From positions 76,938,607-77,002,606 of the forward strand of contig CM077005.1 of assembly GCA_039090855.1 (NCBI GenBank): a DNA stretch of 64,000 nt. The letters run 5' to 3'. The first letter of the stretch is position 1, and each line of letters starts with the position of its first letter. This DNA is from Macrothele yani (Eukaryota > Arthropoda > Arachnida > Araneae > Macrothelidae). This document shows positions 20,836 through 32,035 of the stretch, piece by piece. The notes under the pieces were generated by a model. The model was not told where the DNA came from and made no database searches. It saw only the letters and a list, made by a program, of their open reading frames with translations. The translations under genes and the position numbers were made by a program.

Positions 20836-22992
20836 TACCGTGTGTCACATTCTCGCCCGTATGCAGAGGCGACTTTAGATCTTTTGAGGCCCTAGGCGCT
20901 AAGAGGTTCACGCGCCCCGCCCCCTTTTTATCGCCTCAGAAATTTTCCTCCGTTAGATTAACAAACAAAAAAAGTGAAGTCAAGGTTTTTGCGCTTTTCA
21001 AAATACCATTCTATCTTCCTATTATTAGAACGTTCTGTAAGAAACAGTGCTAGTGTAATAATTTTGTCTGTCCGTGCGCATTGAATTCTTTTGTTTTTAG
21101 AGATATTTCAAAAGTTAATTTTTCGGCTAATAGGAAATCAAAGGACATTGAGTTTGGCCCTTTAAATATCCATGTACTTCATGAATTTAACGCTAAGGGC
21201 TGTCAAAGTCAAAAATAAAAGTTCTGTTCGGAAGAAACTATCGAACTTAGACGAAAAAAATAGTTTTGTGCCTCTCAGATTGGGCTTCACTGTTCCTTCT
21301 CAAATATTTAAATTTCCCAATTAGTTCGTTAATTTCCTGCTAGAGGAGCTAAATCCAAAGAATTTGGTTTTCACAGATTTTTGAAACATATTTTTTGCGA
21401 ATGGTAGGACATAAACATTCACTAAATTTTCCCCATTTTAAATTTCAATACTAGTTCATAAATGTCCCGCTAGGAGTTCTTAAAGTGAAAATTTAGTAAA
21501 TTTTGAAAAGTTACTTTTGAATTTGATACGTAAGGCAAAACTGACTGCTTTAGCAGCTTTTTATTTGGAAGTTATCTACTCGGCAATTTAACGCTAAGGT
21601 CTCTGAAAATGGAATTTCTCTAAAATTATCAGCACGTTGCGTATTTGTCATAAAATTCGAATGCGCGTCACTTACAAAACGTGCTTTTTGTATTGCTTCA
21701 GCTTTAGAAAATCATTTTGTTCTTACGTTATGAACAAATTACTAGGCAACGAGCATGGTATCAAGCAAAAATAAAATACTTGAAGATAGTGGGGTATTAA
21801 GGAGGAGGCAAGGGGGCTATGCACCCCACCGAAAGTGTTTCATTACTTTGTTAAAATGCGACTTACATTAGAAAAATGCTTTAATTTAGCAAAAATGCAT
21901 CAATTCACAAGAGAAAATGGTACTTTAATTTTTTCTTCTATTTTTCATTAACTTTTACTTTGTCCTGGTAGATTTCAAAAACTTCCATTTTTGAAATCTA
22001 CTTCCTCCCGAAAAAATTGCATATACGCCCCTGCTTGAAGTCATTGGCATCCGGAAAAGTCCTCGTCCACATTAGAAAATTCGTGTGAACTGCAATTTGT
22101 GCACAGTACTTCACTTGAAAAAAGGTGGATGACTTTTCGTGGAGGAGTTTTCCTATGGCGAACAATTCACAAAATCGAAGAGATTCAGTCGTCCGTGGTA
22201 TTATAAACGAATGCCATGGACCAAGAAAGCTGGACAGTAGGAATTTTATCGGTCAGTGCAGGAAAGCGAGAAGATGAAGAGTTTCTTGAAAGCATTTTTT
22301 CTTATTATTTTCGTCGGAAAAGTGATAAGGTCTGCATTTTTCTTATTCTGTCGAAAAGAAGTGCAGTTATCAGAAACAGAAGCATAAAAATTAAATGCAA
22401 AAGATGCGGTTTGAAAATGGAAAAGTAGGAACCACAAGTTTTTGAGTAAGAGTATCATTGGGATTTTTTATTGCTCTTTCAAAAGTTAGTTTATGTTGAT
22501 TTAAGGAATAAAACAAGGTGAGAATACTTGATCATTATCAACATTAATCCAGGGGAGGAGAAAGTAATTAGAAATTGTTGTTCCAATACATTATAAATTA
22601 CTTTTAACAGCACTAAATAATAAAAAGATAGATAGTGCTGCATTCCAGAATTTCTTTACTTTTTCAGCCTAAATATTAACTTTTTGGTTTAGGCTGGTTT
22701 AGAAGGATTACGGCTGAGGAAGAACTGGATTATCTTACCACGAAGGAAAAAAACAATTAGGAGGAAACATCCTCGATCATCCGGGAATTTTTTACAAGTA
22801 CTCCTCATCGCAACTTGGAGGAAGGGGGCGGAGGTTGCAACACAGATGTGTTCCTTTGGCTGGAAGTAGCATGAAAGCAATTTATAGCACAGCAGGCTAC
22901 TTAAGATTTCGCCTTAAACTGTGAAAAGTGCGGGAAGCATGAATACTTCCTTTACCTACAACCATATGGATGGCAAAATGATTATATATATA
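20836..22992. other. intergenic, no gene recognised
   Basis: AT-rich. 20860-20935 is a GC-rich stretch (GAGGCCCTAGGCGCTAAGAG) that looks like a worn repeat; 21780-22030 has another (AAGGAGGAGGCAAGGGGGCT). The + ORF at 22216-22428 (70 codons, ending KIKCKRCGLKMEK) has no recognised family. A (TA)n run at 22982-22994 is the insertion point of the next element. Confidence 0.45.
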
Positions 22993-22994
22993 TA

Positions 22995-24411
22995 CACTGA
23001 CGGAAAAAAATCCCAACACCAAGAAGGGGTTGTGTTAGATAAACGACAGTTGGTAGGCGGTGAGAGTACATCTGTAAGATGACGTCTATGCAAATTTCGC
23101 GCTCGGCGCATACGTGTGGCGCTAGTAGCGCCCTCAGAACATGCAAAGCAGGTTTGCTGTAAATACGCGCTGTAACGTTCGTGAGCGTTAGTTATTGTTG
23201 AGATTCGACGTAGGGTGTTGATGTTAGTCAAGAATGCCTTTAAGAAGACGAAGAAGCCATTATCAACAGCTCACGGAGTTTGAACGAGGTCGTGTAATAG
23301 GGCTACGAGAAGGTGGATTTCCTTTCCGCAATATTGCAGAACGACTTGGTAGGAATGTAGCCACTGTGCATGATTGTTGGCAGCGGTGGTCAAGGGAAGG
23401 TACTGCCTCAAGAAGAACGGGTTCCGGTCGGCCACGTGGCACTACTGAGAGGGAAGACCGCCGTGTACGGCGTATGGCCGTGGCGCATCGTACCGCATCT
23501 GCGGCAGCAATTCGAGCTGCAGTTGTCACCACAGTCACACAACAAACTGTTACAAATTGCTTACTTGAAGGACAGCTCCGAGCCAGACGCCCTGTAGCGT
23601 GCATTCCACTTACTCCAAACCACTGCCGTTTGCGACGTCAGTGGTGTCAAGCTAGAGCTCATTGGAGGACGGAGTGGAGATCTGTTGTGTTTTCTGATAA
23701 AAGCCGGTTCTGCCTGGGTGCCAGTTATGGCCGTGTGTTGGTTAGAAGGAGGCCAGGTGAGCGCCTGCAACCAACCTGTCTGCGGCCGAGACACACTGGA
23801 CCTACACCTGGAGTTATGGTCGGGGGAGCAATTTCCTATGACACCAGGAGCACTCTCGTGGTTATCCCACGCACCCTGACGGCACGTTAGTCTGGTGATT
23901 CAAAGTGTTGTGCTGAAATTCATGAACAGCATTCCAGGGGGTGTTTTCCAACAGGATAACGCTCGCCCGCATACCGCTGTTGTAACCCAACATGCTCTAC
24001 AGAGTGTCGACATGTTGCCGTGGCCTGCTAGATCACCAGATCTTTCACCAATCGAGCACGTATGGGACATCATTGGACGACAACTCCAGCGTCACCCCCA
24101 ACCAGCATTAACCGTCCCTGTATTGACCGACCAAGTTCAACAGGCATGGAACTCCATCCCACAAACTGACATCCAGCACCTGTACGACACAATGCATGAA
24201 CGTTTGCGTGCTTGCATTCAACATTGTGGCGGTTACACCGGTTATTAATGTACCAGCATTTCACATTTAAAATGGCTCTTCTCGCGCTTACAATAAGCTG
24301 TGATCTTAAAACCTTAATCGATTAAATATGTTATCTATACAAATGTATTGCCGCCATTTCATTCCTCTACAACTATTTTTTCGTGGTGTTGGGATTTTTT
24401 TTCCGTTAGTG
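22995..24411 (+). mobile_element. Tc1-like transposon (Tc1-B), complete with both TIRs
   Basis: TIRs CACTGACGGAAAAAAATCCC at the left (then AACACCA) and CACTAACGGAAAAAAAATCC at the right on the complementary strand. TA at 22993-22994 and 24412-24413. Length 1417 bp. Inserted in a (TA)n tract immediately left of the RTE copy that starts at about 24415. Confidence 0.93.
23234..24248 (+). pseudogene. Tc1-like transposase, one small deletion
   Basis: Starts at ATG 23234 (MPLRRRRSHYQQLTEFERGR). DNA-binding domain: GLREGGFPFRNIAERLGRN, then VHDCWQRWSREGTASRRTG with a GRPRG hook. Catalytic D in FSDKSRF, D in QQDNARPH, E in SPDLSPIEHVWD. The first frame stops at TAG 23888. The rest (from about 23895, NSIPGGVFQQDNARPHTAVV to GGYTGY stop 24248) is in another frame. 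The sequence at the break suggests a deletion of about 8 bp. The residue after the first catalytic Asp is K where E is usual. I count 32 residues between second D and E, fewer than the classic 34. All three catalytic residues persist. Confidence 0.9.
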
Positions 24412-24414
24412 TAT

Positions 24415-27062
24415 ATTGAACTGAAAAGTGGACATCTCTTCTACTATCGTGGAACAGATACTGGCAGAACTAGTGGTGTTGGATTTATAATAAACAAGAA
24501 ACTGAAGGATAAAGTTGTAGAAGTTGAAAGATCCTCTGACAGAGCTGCACGACTTGTTATCCAACTTTCGAGAAGATACCAGGTGCAGATTATTCAAACT
24601 TATGCACCCACCACAAGCCATCCTTAAGAAGAAATTGAAGAATTTTCTGAGGAAATTCGTCATCTAAATCATAAAGGTAAGCAGCACTTGAAGATAATTA
24701 TGGGAGATTTCAATGCAAAAATAGAGCAACGGCAACAGAATGAAACTTCAGTAGGTAAATTCGGTCACGGCAATAGAAACAAGCGTAGAAATACTCTCGC
24801 AAAGTTTGCAGAGGCAGAAGGGTTTTTCATTTTGAACTCCTTTTTCAAGAAAAAGCCACACCGGAAATGGACATCGAGACATCCGAATGGGACGACAAGT
24901 GAAATTGATTTTATTATGTGTAGCAAAAAATTCGTCATAGAAGACTGCAGTGTGCTAAACAAGTTCAACACAGGTAGTAGCCATAGATTGGTGAGATGTA
25001 AGATGCACCTCAACCCTAAACTCGAACGTGGCAAGCTCATAAGACAAACAAAATATATTGACATAACCAACCTTAACAAATGCCATAATACCTTCAAGTT
25101 GGAACTGAAGTTCAGATTATCAACTGAAGATCAGAAGAAGTGGATATTTCTGAAGTTAACAGAAAAGTAACCAAAGCTCTTATGGAAACAGCAACAAAAT
25201 TAGCTGGGTCTAAGAACAAGTTGCATGTGAACAAATTATCAGGAAAAACCAAAATATTGATGCAAAAAAGAAGAGAAATGAGGACAACTAAAGAAGATGT
25301 GACTTCCAAAGTGGAATATATAGAGCTATGCAAGACAGTACGAAAGAGTATCACTGAAGACGTAAGGAAATTCAATTGTGAACTAGTGAGGAAAGCAATT
25401 GAAAACAAGCAAAGCCTAAAGATAGCAAAGGAACATCTCAGTAAGGGAAGAAAACATATTATGGCACTGAGAAAAGAAGATGGTTCTGTAACAAGAAATA
25501 GAGGCGAAATTTTGACAAGAGTGAAAGATTTCTACTCCAAATTATATGAAAGGGATGATACATGTACTCCAGACATCATGAAAGGTACCAGTACCAGAAG
25601 AACTCCAGTCATCCCAGCAGAAGTTGCACATGCAATCAAGAACATGAAGCGGGGAAAAGCTCCAGGAGAAGATGGAATTACTGTAGACATCATACAAGAA
25701 GCAAGTGGAGAAATCGAAACAGTACTCGCCCAAATTTTCACTCGATGCCTTATTGAAGGGAAGATTCCTGAGGATTGGAACAACGCTACAATGATCCTGC
25801 TACATAAAAAAGGTGACATTGAGGATCTCAGGAACTACAGACCTATCAGCCTCCTGTCAGTGGTTTATAAAATCTTCACTAAAGTTCTTTCACACCGTTT
25901 GAAGGTAACACTGAACATGGCTCAACCGAGAGAACAAGCTGGATTCAGGAGTGGCTACAGCACAATAGATCATATCCACGTACTGAGAGAACTAATTGAA
26001 AGAGCAAGGGAATATGAACTTCCATTGTGCATGGCTTTTATCGATTATGAAAGAGCCTTTGATTCAGTGAAACCATCAGCAGTTACAATGGCTCTGAAAT
26101 CCTGCGGTATTGAAGATGCATACATTAATATTATTAATAACATCTATGAAAATGCAAGTGCAAAGATGCGGCTGTTTGAAAATACAACACACATAAAAAT
26201 TGGAAAAGGAGTGAGACAAGGTGACACCATATCTCCGAAGCTCTTCAATGCCACATTAGAAAACATCTTTCAATCACTGAACTGGGAAAATAAAGGGATA
26301 AAGGTTAATGGAGATTATCTAACCCACCTTCGTTTTGCTGATGGCGTAGTCATTTTTGCAACTACCCCATCAGAGCTGCAGAGTATGATCCAGGAACTTG
26401 CTGACAAGAGTAAAGAAGTGGGATTAAAAATGAACTTTCAGAAGGCAAAAGTGATGTTCAATGCTTTTACAAGAAATGAAGATTTATCGATTAATGGAGA
26501 AAAGCTGGAGATAACAGACACGTACGTTTATCTTGGACAGCAGATATCAAGTGAGGGTCACATTGATGAAGAAATCAATCGGCGTACAAAACTTGCCTGG
26601 AGAGCTTTTGGAAGAAACAGCATAATTTTCAAGGGCAATATGCCATTATGTCTTAAAAGAAAAGTGTTTGATCAATGCATCCTTCCAGTGCTTACGTATG
26701 GTGCAGAGACGTGGACCTTAACTAAAAGAGACATACAAAGGCTGCAGACAACTAAAAAAAACATGGAAAGGTGCATGCTTGGTGTAACCAGGAGAGATAA
26801 GAAGAGGAACTCGTTGATTCAAAAAATGACAAGAGTGGAAGACATCATGATCAGAGTTAAATCCCTGAAATGGCAATGGGCTGGGCATACTGCCAGAAGG
26901 ACAGACCGTCGATGGACAGCCGAAATTTTAGATTGTATTCCAAGGGACAGGAAATGACCCAGAAGAAGACCACATGGGAGATGGGTGGATGAAATTCGGA
27001 ATTAGGCGGGAGTGACATGGAGGAGACTGGCACGAGACAGACCGTTGTGGAGAAAACTTGGG
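24415..27062 (+). pseudogene. RTE endonuclease-reverse transcriptase, long ORF but both active sites lost
   Basis: Encodes an APE-type endonuclease part (MGDFNAKIEQRQ, TSEIDFIMC) and reverse transcriptase (NYRPISLLSVVYKIF, QAGFRSGYSTIDHIH, FIDYERAFDS, GVRQGDTISPKLF, C-terminal YGAETWTLTKRDIQRL). Breaks: TAA at 24625 where the full copy reads GAA; a shortened, shifted stretch near 25110-25140; TGA at 26955. The 25140-26957 frame is open for 605 codons. Two catalytic sites are changed: the endonuclease SDH motif reads SSH (24979-24981), and the RT motif FADD reads FADG (26343-26345). This copy was never or is no longer active despite the long ORF. Such ORFs are often mis-annotated as craniofacial development protein 2. 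Confidence 0.9.
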
Positions 27063-27117
27063 GAGACCTTCGTCCAGCAGTGGATTGATAATGGTTGTCA
27101 ATTATGATGATGATGAT
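24415..27117 (+). mobile_element. RTE-type non-LTR retrotransposon, 5'-truncated copy 1
   Basis: Aligns with the full copy at 46594-49739 from ATTGAACTGAAAAGTGG onward; everything upstream (5' UTR and first part of the endonuclease) is missing. The 3' end is a (GAT)n tail at about 27103-27117, typical of RTE/BovB elements, running into TATATATA. A TA-rich tract also lies left of the neighbouring Tc1-B, so the target was probably (TA)n. Confidence 0.88.
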
Positions 27118-27344
27118 ATATATATAAACCTACAAAGCAGAAACTGTAACAAAAATGTTTTTTTAACTACGACAAAAAATAAAAATTAAATTCAAAACCC
27201 AACAGGCAAGAGAACAAAAATAATAATAAATAACAAAACCTGAATGCAGAATGTGTCGAAAATGCCGGGACTTGGCTTTATCAAGGACCAGCAACACTCT
27301 GCATTTTCTCACTTCCACAAAGACCTAGGTGAAAATGGGTTTTG

Positions 27345-27560
27345 CCACCCCGGTGGCACAGTGGTCTAAGCGATGGCATCTAATCATTCGTCCGAAAGGG
27401 GTCCGGATTCGAATCCCGGTGAGGCATGGATGTTGTGTTTGTCTTACGGCACTGGCTCTCTCCCTTCCCTGGAACCAGTGACCCTAAATTAGGGACGAGA
27501 GACTGCTTATAGCCCATTGAGTTGCTCACGGTGGTCTTTAAACCTCCAATTAAAAAAAAA
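27345..27560 (+). repeat. tRNA-derived SINE (SINE-1)
   Basis: Good copy: head CCACCCCGGTGGCACAGTGG with A-box, B-box TTCGAATCCC, body CCAGTGACCCTAAATTAGGG, end TATAGCCCATTGAGTTGCTC, tail of A's. A GGGTTT repeat lies on both sides (27337 and just after the tail), a likely target duplication. Confidence 0.9.
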
Positions 27561-28165
27561 AAAAGGGTTTCTGCAAAGTCATGGATGCAAGTATAAGCCC
27601 CCCCCCCCCCCAAAAAAATTTTTTTTTTGTTTTACACAATCGCCCCAAAGGTGCGGAAATTAAATAATTAAGCAAAAGTTTTAGCATACATCTATCACTT
27701 TCCTGACCCAACCCATACTCATCATAGGTTACTGGTTGTGTCTGTAGATGTACACTAAGGTATTTTAATACAGGCAAAAATTATTAAATACACATCATGT
27801 ATATTTGATAATAATTTTCGGGTATTCTGGAGAGTTATTCTTCTCTTACTGGACAAACAGGTCTTCATTCTCGGTTTTGTATTTGCTTGGAGGAATTGCG
27901 TGTGCAGCGTAATTTCGTGCGGGACAGTCATAGGTAAGGCTTTCTCCTTCTCCTTGGCTGCTGTTATACGGTCGGCCATTTTGCGTATGTGTAGTTCAGA
28001 GATCGCAGCATTGTGAGTGGGCTCTTTCATTTGTTCATCTGCAGATTCTTTTTCTTGTTCTTAACGTTTTAGTTAAACGCTTAAAAAATATTATTTTTCT
28101 TCTTTGGCATTAGGGCAGCTTCTATTCTAATTATTTAAGAATTTTCTTTCATTTATTTTGGCTAT
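27561..28165. other. intergenic, no gene recognised
   Basis: Starts with a C/A/T homopolymer stretch (27598-27629). The minus ORF at 27755-28030 (91 codons) has no recognised family and no strong splice context. Confidence 0.45.
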
Positions 28166-28169
28166 GAGC

Positions 28170-28850
28170 TCGTTTTTGTGCTCCTTTTTTTACGCTTTCC
28201 AACCGTAGGTTGAAGAAGCGTATATGCTCCAGCTTTTTCCGTCCGTCTGTCCGTCCGTCTGTCGGCACGATAACTCACGTAAAAATGGTTCGATTTCGAT
28301 GAAATTTTAGTATGTGGTAGGGGACCACCAGGGGATGATCCCTATTGAAAATGGGTGAAGTGGGATCAAAGGTCACGCCATAAGAGTGGGATCCATTCAA
28401 TTGCCCTTATGCGTCATAACTTGCGTAAATATGGTTCGATTTCAATGAAATTTTAGTATGTGGTAGGGGACTACCTGGGAATAAATCCTGTTGAAAATAA
28501 AGGAAATTAGGTCAAAGGTCAGGACATAGGAGCGGGATCTATTCCATTGCCATTATGCGTCATAACTTGCGTAAAAATGGTTCTATTTCAATGCAATTTA
28601 AGTATGTATTAAGGAACTACTGGAAACGAACCCTGTTGAAATGCGCGGAATGGGGTCAAAGGTCAGGACATAAAAGCGGGATCCATTTCATCGCCTTTAT
28701 TTGTCATAACATGCGTAAATATGGTTCGATTTCGATGAAATTTTAGTATGTGGTAGGGAACCACTGGGCAGGAACCTTATTGAAAGTGGGTGAATGGGGT
28801 CAAAGGTCAGGCAGAGCATAAGATCGGGATTTATTCCATTGCCCAGCTCT
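28170..28850. repeat. 146-bp tandem satellite with CCGTCCGTCTGTC head
   Basis: A head with TTGAAGAAGCGTATATGCTC and CCGTCCGTCTGTCCGTCCGT (28236-28262) precedes four units marked by ATGGTTCGATTTCGATGAAA at about 28285, 28431, 28577 and 28721 (period 146, 146, 144). Each unit also carries GGTCAAAGGTCAGGACATA and CATAACTTGCGTAAA. The array ends abruptly at the LINE 5' junction. A CTGTCCGTCC + ATAACTC head of the same style precedes the array at 56485. Confidence 0.85.
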
Positions 28851-28882
28851 ACTGCCAGCCATGTATGCTGGCAGTAGAGCTG
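28843..28882. repeat. perfect 17-bp-arm hairpin at LINE 5' junction
   Basis: CCAGCTCTACTGCCAGC, then a 7-bp loop, then GCTGGCAGTAGAGCTGG. The right arm is LINE coding sequence (homologous RT frame continues AGERLTVFF-like). The left arm is its inverted copy and borders the satellite. Confidence 0.8.
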
Positions 28883-29500
28883 GTGAACGACTAACTGTAT
28901 TTTTTTATTAAAATGGGTTTCTGTTGGCGGAGGAGTCAGACACGGTTCTGTAATGCCACCATTGCTGTTTAATATATTTGTGGATGTGTGCATGCGTGAT
29001 TCCAAGATTGGCAATACTGGTTTATGTCTTGATAATATCCATGTGTACAGATTTCTGTATACTGATGACACAGTCCTATTGGCAGAGAGCAAAAGCGAGT
29101 TGCAGAGTATGTTGTCCCAGATGTACGAAGTTTGCATGAAATACAAACTGAGTATAAATAAGGTAAAAACCAATGTTATGGTTTCTGAGCGAGGAACAGT
29201 TAGCACTGAATGTAATTTAAGTCTAAATAGTACAGTGATTGACCAGATGAATGAGTTTGTGTATTTAGGACGCACGTTTGATAGAAAAAACAAATTGGAT
29301 GGCGAAATTAGTAGTCGAGTGAATTTTTCATTGAAAGTCATAGCTGCTTTGGGAGGTTTTCACGGGATTTATGGGTTCTCAAGAGAGTCCCGCATTGCTG
29401 TGTATGAAAGTGTAGTTGTTCCTACTCTGATGCATGGAAGTGAAACCTGGGTACTATAGAAGAAACATAGGATTCGTTTGCGTGCTGGAGAAATGCGTTA
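28860..29500 (+). pseudogene. LINE-2 reverse transcriptase remnant, 5' part (split)
   Basis: 5'-truncated LINE: GVRHGSVMPPLLFNIFVDVC, RFLYTDDTVLLAESKSELQS (YTDD where the other copy has YADD, catalytic DD kept), SRESRIAVYESVVVPTLMHG, then GSETWVL and a stop at 29457. The LINE sequence stops at 29500 with GAGAAATGCGTTA, where the 1.6-kb element is inserted, and resumes at 31107. Homologous to 16065-17085 (-). Confidence 0.85.
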
Positions 29501-31106
29501 CCCAGCAAAAACAGTCTTCCTGGGCCAGCACTTGGCCACTGCTGGCTGCTAGCACTACCAGCGGTGACCCAGCACTATGTTGCCGCCTCCCAACCGTTAA
29601 TAAAATATCCGGGTGGCCACCACATGGGTCAGCAGTTCGGGCCAGCAGCGGGCCAACAGTGGCATCCGTATCAGTTGTCATATGCCAGAATAGGACCATT
29701 AGTTATACATCACAGGCAGTAGCTGCCACAAAAGGCCCTTCAAGCACGTGCCATAAATGATGGCTAGCCTAATGTGATCCGTCAGTGTTCCGGCAATCAC
29801 GTGGCGTAACTGATGGCTTGCCGAATCTTGTCTACCAATTTCTCAGTAGTAGCCATAAAAAAGTAAAAGATAAATAAAGCATAACCGCAATTTCCCAAAC
29901 CTACAATTACTTTATTCTTCGCCTTACGAAATCTTTGCATTACAGCACGGCGCTGAGGAAATTTTCTACACAGGTCCTGAAAAACACCTGTTTGGATACG
30001 AACCAAGGGCTGTCTGTGTGGGAAGCGGATGTTGTGCCAAGGGGACTGACTTGCCCCGCGCAAGCACTTGCTTGAAGCTGAGCCCTTTTCCTGCGGAATG
30101 TGTGACGAATGATTCTCTGTTTTAATTTTACAATATTGCGACGTATTTTCATAAATGTCAGTTTCATATAATTCGTAAATTTATTTTTTAAACGTAACGA
30201 TTGCTTTTTTTATTTACCTTAAGGGAACTTCACTCATTTTCAACGAGTGCACCAACTTAAAGGCGCTTTCCAAAGTGTCGTGCTGTCCTTGTCGTCTTGA
30301 AAGGCGATTGTTGAATTAATATATTTACCCGTTCATGTCAGATTCTGTTAAATTTTTAACGTTGTATCTCTCCTTTCCGCTGTCCGAAGCTACATTTGTT
30401 TTAAAGAGGAAATATATTTTATTTTACTTCTCGTTATCTTTAGAAGCGAATTCCTCCAGTCTTGTGTATATAGCCCATGGACAAGTACATTATATCCACA
30501 CAGCTTTGCTGTTGGGTGTTTTTTTTTCAAATAATTAATAAATTTTTTACGCGTATAATTCTTCTTTTTTATTCCAACATAACGTGTTTTTAATTTTATT
30601 TCAGGACTTTTGTTTCAAGCAGTTTAGTGTATGTTAAAACAAAAGATAACACAGAAATTACTTCTTGTTGTTCATGAGAATAGAGTAGGTGTATTTCATG
30701 GCTTAATCTGATATCTTCGTAGACGTGACATTTCATTACAGGAAATTAATTTGCCTCGCTACATATGTTGTTGTTTTTTCTTAACATCCACTAAAATAAC
30801 ACAATGGCGATAGCGTCGTCTTCAACTAACTGGTACCCCGAGAGACACAGCGCGTGTTGCTTCTGCGCATGCGCAGTCTCGTTGCTTCCTTCGGTGTTGG
30901 GGTTGAATCGGTTGTAAGCTACGGGCCACTAGTGGCACCTGCTTGGAGGCCCGCGATTCACGGCAATGCTGCAAGGCCATCAATGGCCGCCAGCTGATGG
31001 CGCTGCCGCCAACGGACCTCTACGTGACCGGCAGATTTCAGCCAGCAGTGACCCATCACTGCCAGCTGGTGGCCAGAAATTTTCCAACAGTTGTGTTTTT
31101 GCTGGG
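29501..31106. mobile_element. unclassified DNA element (copy B), TIR CCCAGCAAAAACA
   Basis: Same ends as 18873-20493: CCCAGCAAAAACAGTCTTCC at the left and TGTGTTTTTGCTGGG at the right. TA lies at both junctions (29499-29500; 31107-31108). GC-rich subterminal motifs match copy A (GGGCCAGCACTTGGCCACTG; right side GCCAGCTGGTGGCCAG). The middle shares TTACCTTAAGGGAACTTCAC and TAACATCCACTAAAATAACA. The tRNA-like segment of copy A is replaced here by different sequence (about 29990-30080). No transposase gene. Confidence 0.82.
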
Positions 31107-31580
31107 TACTTGTGTCCAGACACGTTTTTATAGTGTGAGAAAAGAAGATATGTTGCAGTTGGGTAATGTGAAGCAAATTGTTGTTTGAAAGGTGGAGATT
31201 AATATGCTTTGGTGCTTTGGCCATGTTGAAAGAATGAGTGATGAGATGTTTACTAAGAGTTTTTTAGCCCAGGCGGCAGGAAGGAAAGGCAGAAGAAGGC
31301 CAAGGAAGTAATGAGAGGATCAGATTCAGGAGTGTCCGCATGAGAAAACGTTTATGAGTATTAAACATAGAAGGTCTTGTGTACGTCATGTGATGGATGT
31401 CAATGAAGCTCGGGTTGTGGACGAAGGTCGCTGTAAATGGAAAAGTTCAATACGGCAACAGTAAGTAAATTTTTAGTTACAAATTTATCTGGTAGTTTGT
31501 TTTTCTTTGTGGAGCTAGCCTCTGAATCTCAGAGAATATCTTATTGATAAGTACATATGTATGTATATCATGCTGTCTGT
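31107..31580 (+). pseudogene. LINE-2 reverse transcriptase remnant, 3' part and UTR (split)
   Basis: Continues the LINE broken at 29500. The frame around 31190-31310 reads EINMLWCFGHVERMSDEMFT, then QAAGRKGRRRPRK and stop, the counterpart of 16290-16487 (-). The 3' UTR to about 31575 matches 16070-16280 reversed (CGCTGTAAATGGAAAAGTTC; CCTCTGAATCTCAGAGAA). Confidence 0.8.
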
Positions 31581-31989
31581 AGAAAGAATGTTTAGTGGCA
31601 CGGGAACGGAAAGTCCTTCACCGTGAGGTACTGAGCGCAAAGTAGATGGTATTTGGGTATATCACTGTGTTATTTTTCGTGTTTGGTAATCCTTTTCTGA
31701 ATAGGATGCCCCGCATACAAGTAACAGTCTGCTACGTTATCTGTGTCGGCTTCCTCAATAATATCTACAAATGGCATAGGAAGTCCCTTATTCACTAACG
31801 CGTTGCCTTTTGATGAATAGGATGAGCAGCACACATGCGAAATCCAACTGTTATTCTGGTCACTTATTTTGCTACCAAAGTACAGGAAGTGGGCTTTTTT
31901 TTCACTGGGATGAAAGAACCAATCTTTGAAGCAAAAATGACTCCTCAACATACGTAGCAAGGGTTATCCGCACTATTCAAACATTTACG
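31581..31989. other. intergenic, no gene recognised
   Basis: No family recognised; the 96-codon minus ORF at 31670-31960 is unsupported. Confidence 0.4.
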
Positions 31990-32035
31990 TAGTATACAAA
32001 TTTTGAAGATGACAATCCATTTTTTGGTGTAAATA

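Noticed and set aside
29454..29699. Minus ORF over the left end of element B
   Set aside because: Shadow in GC-rich subterminal repeats.
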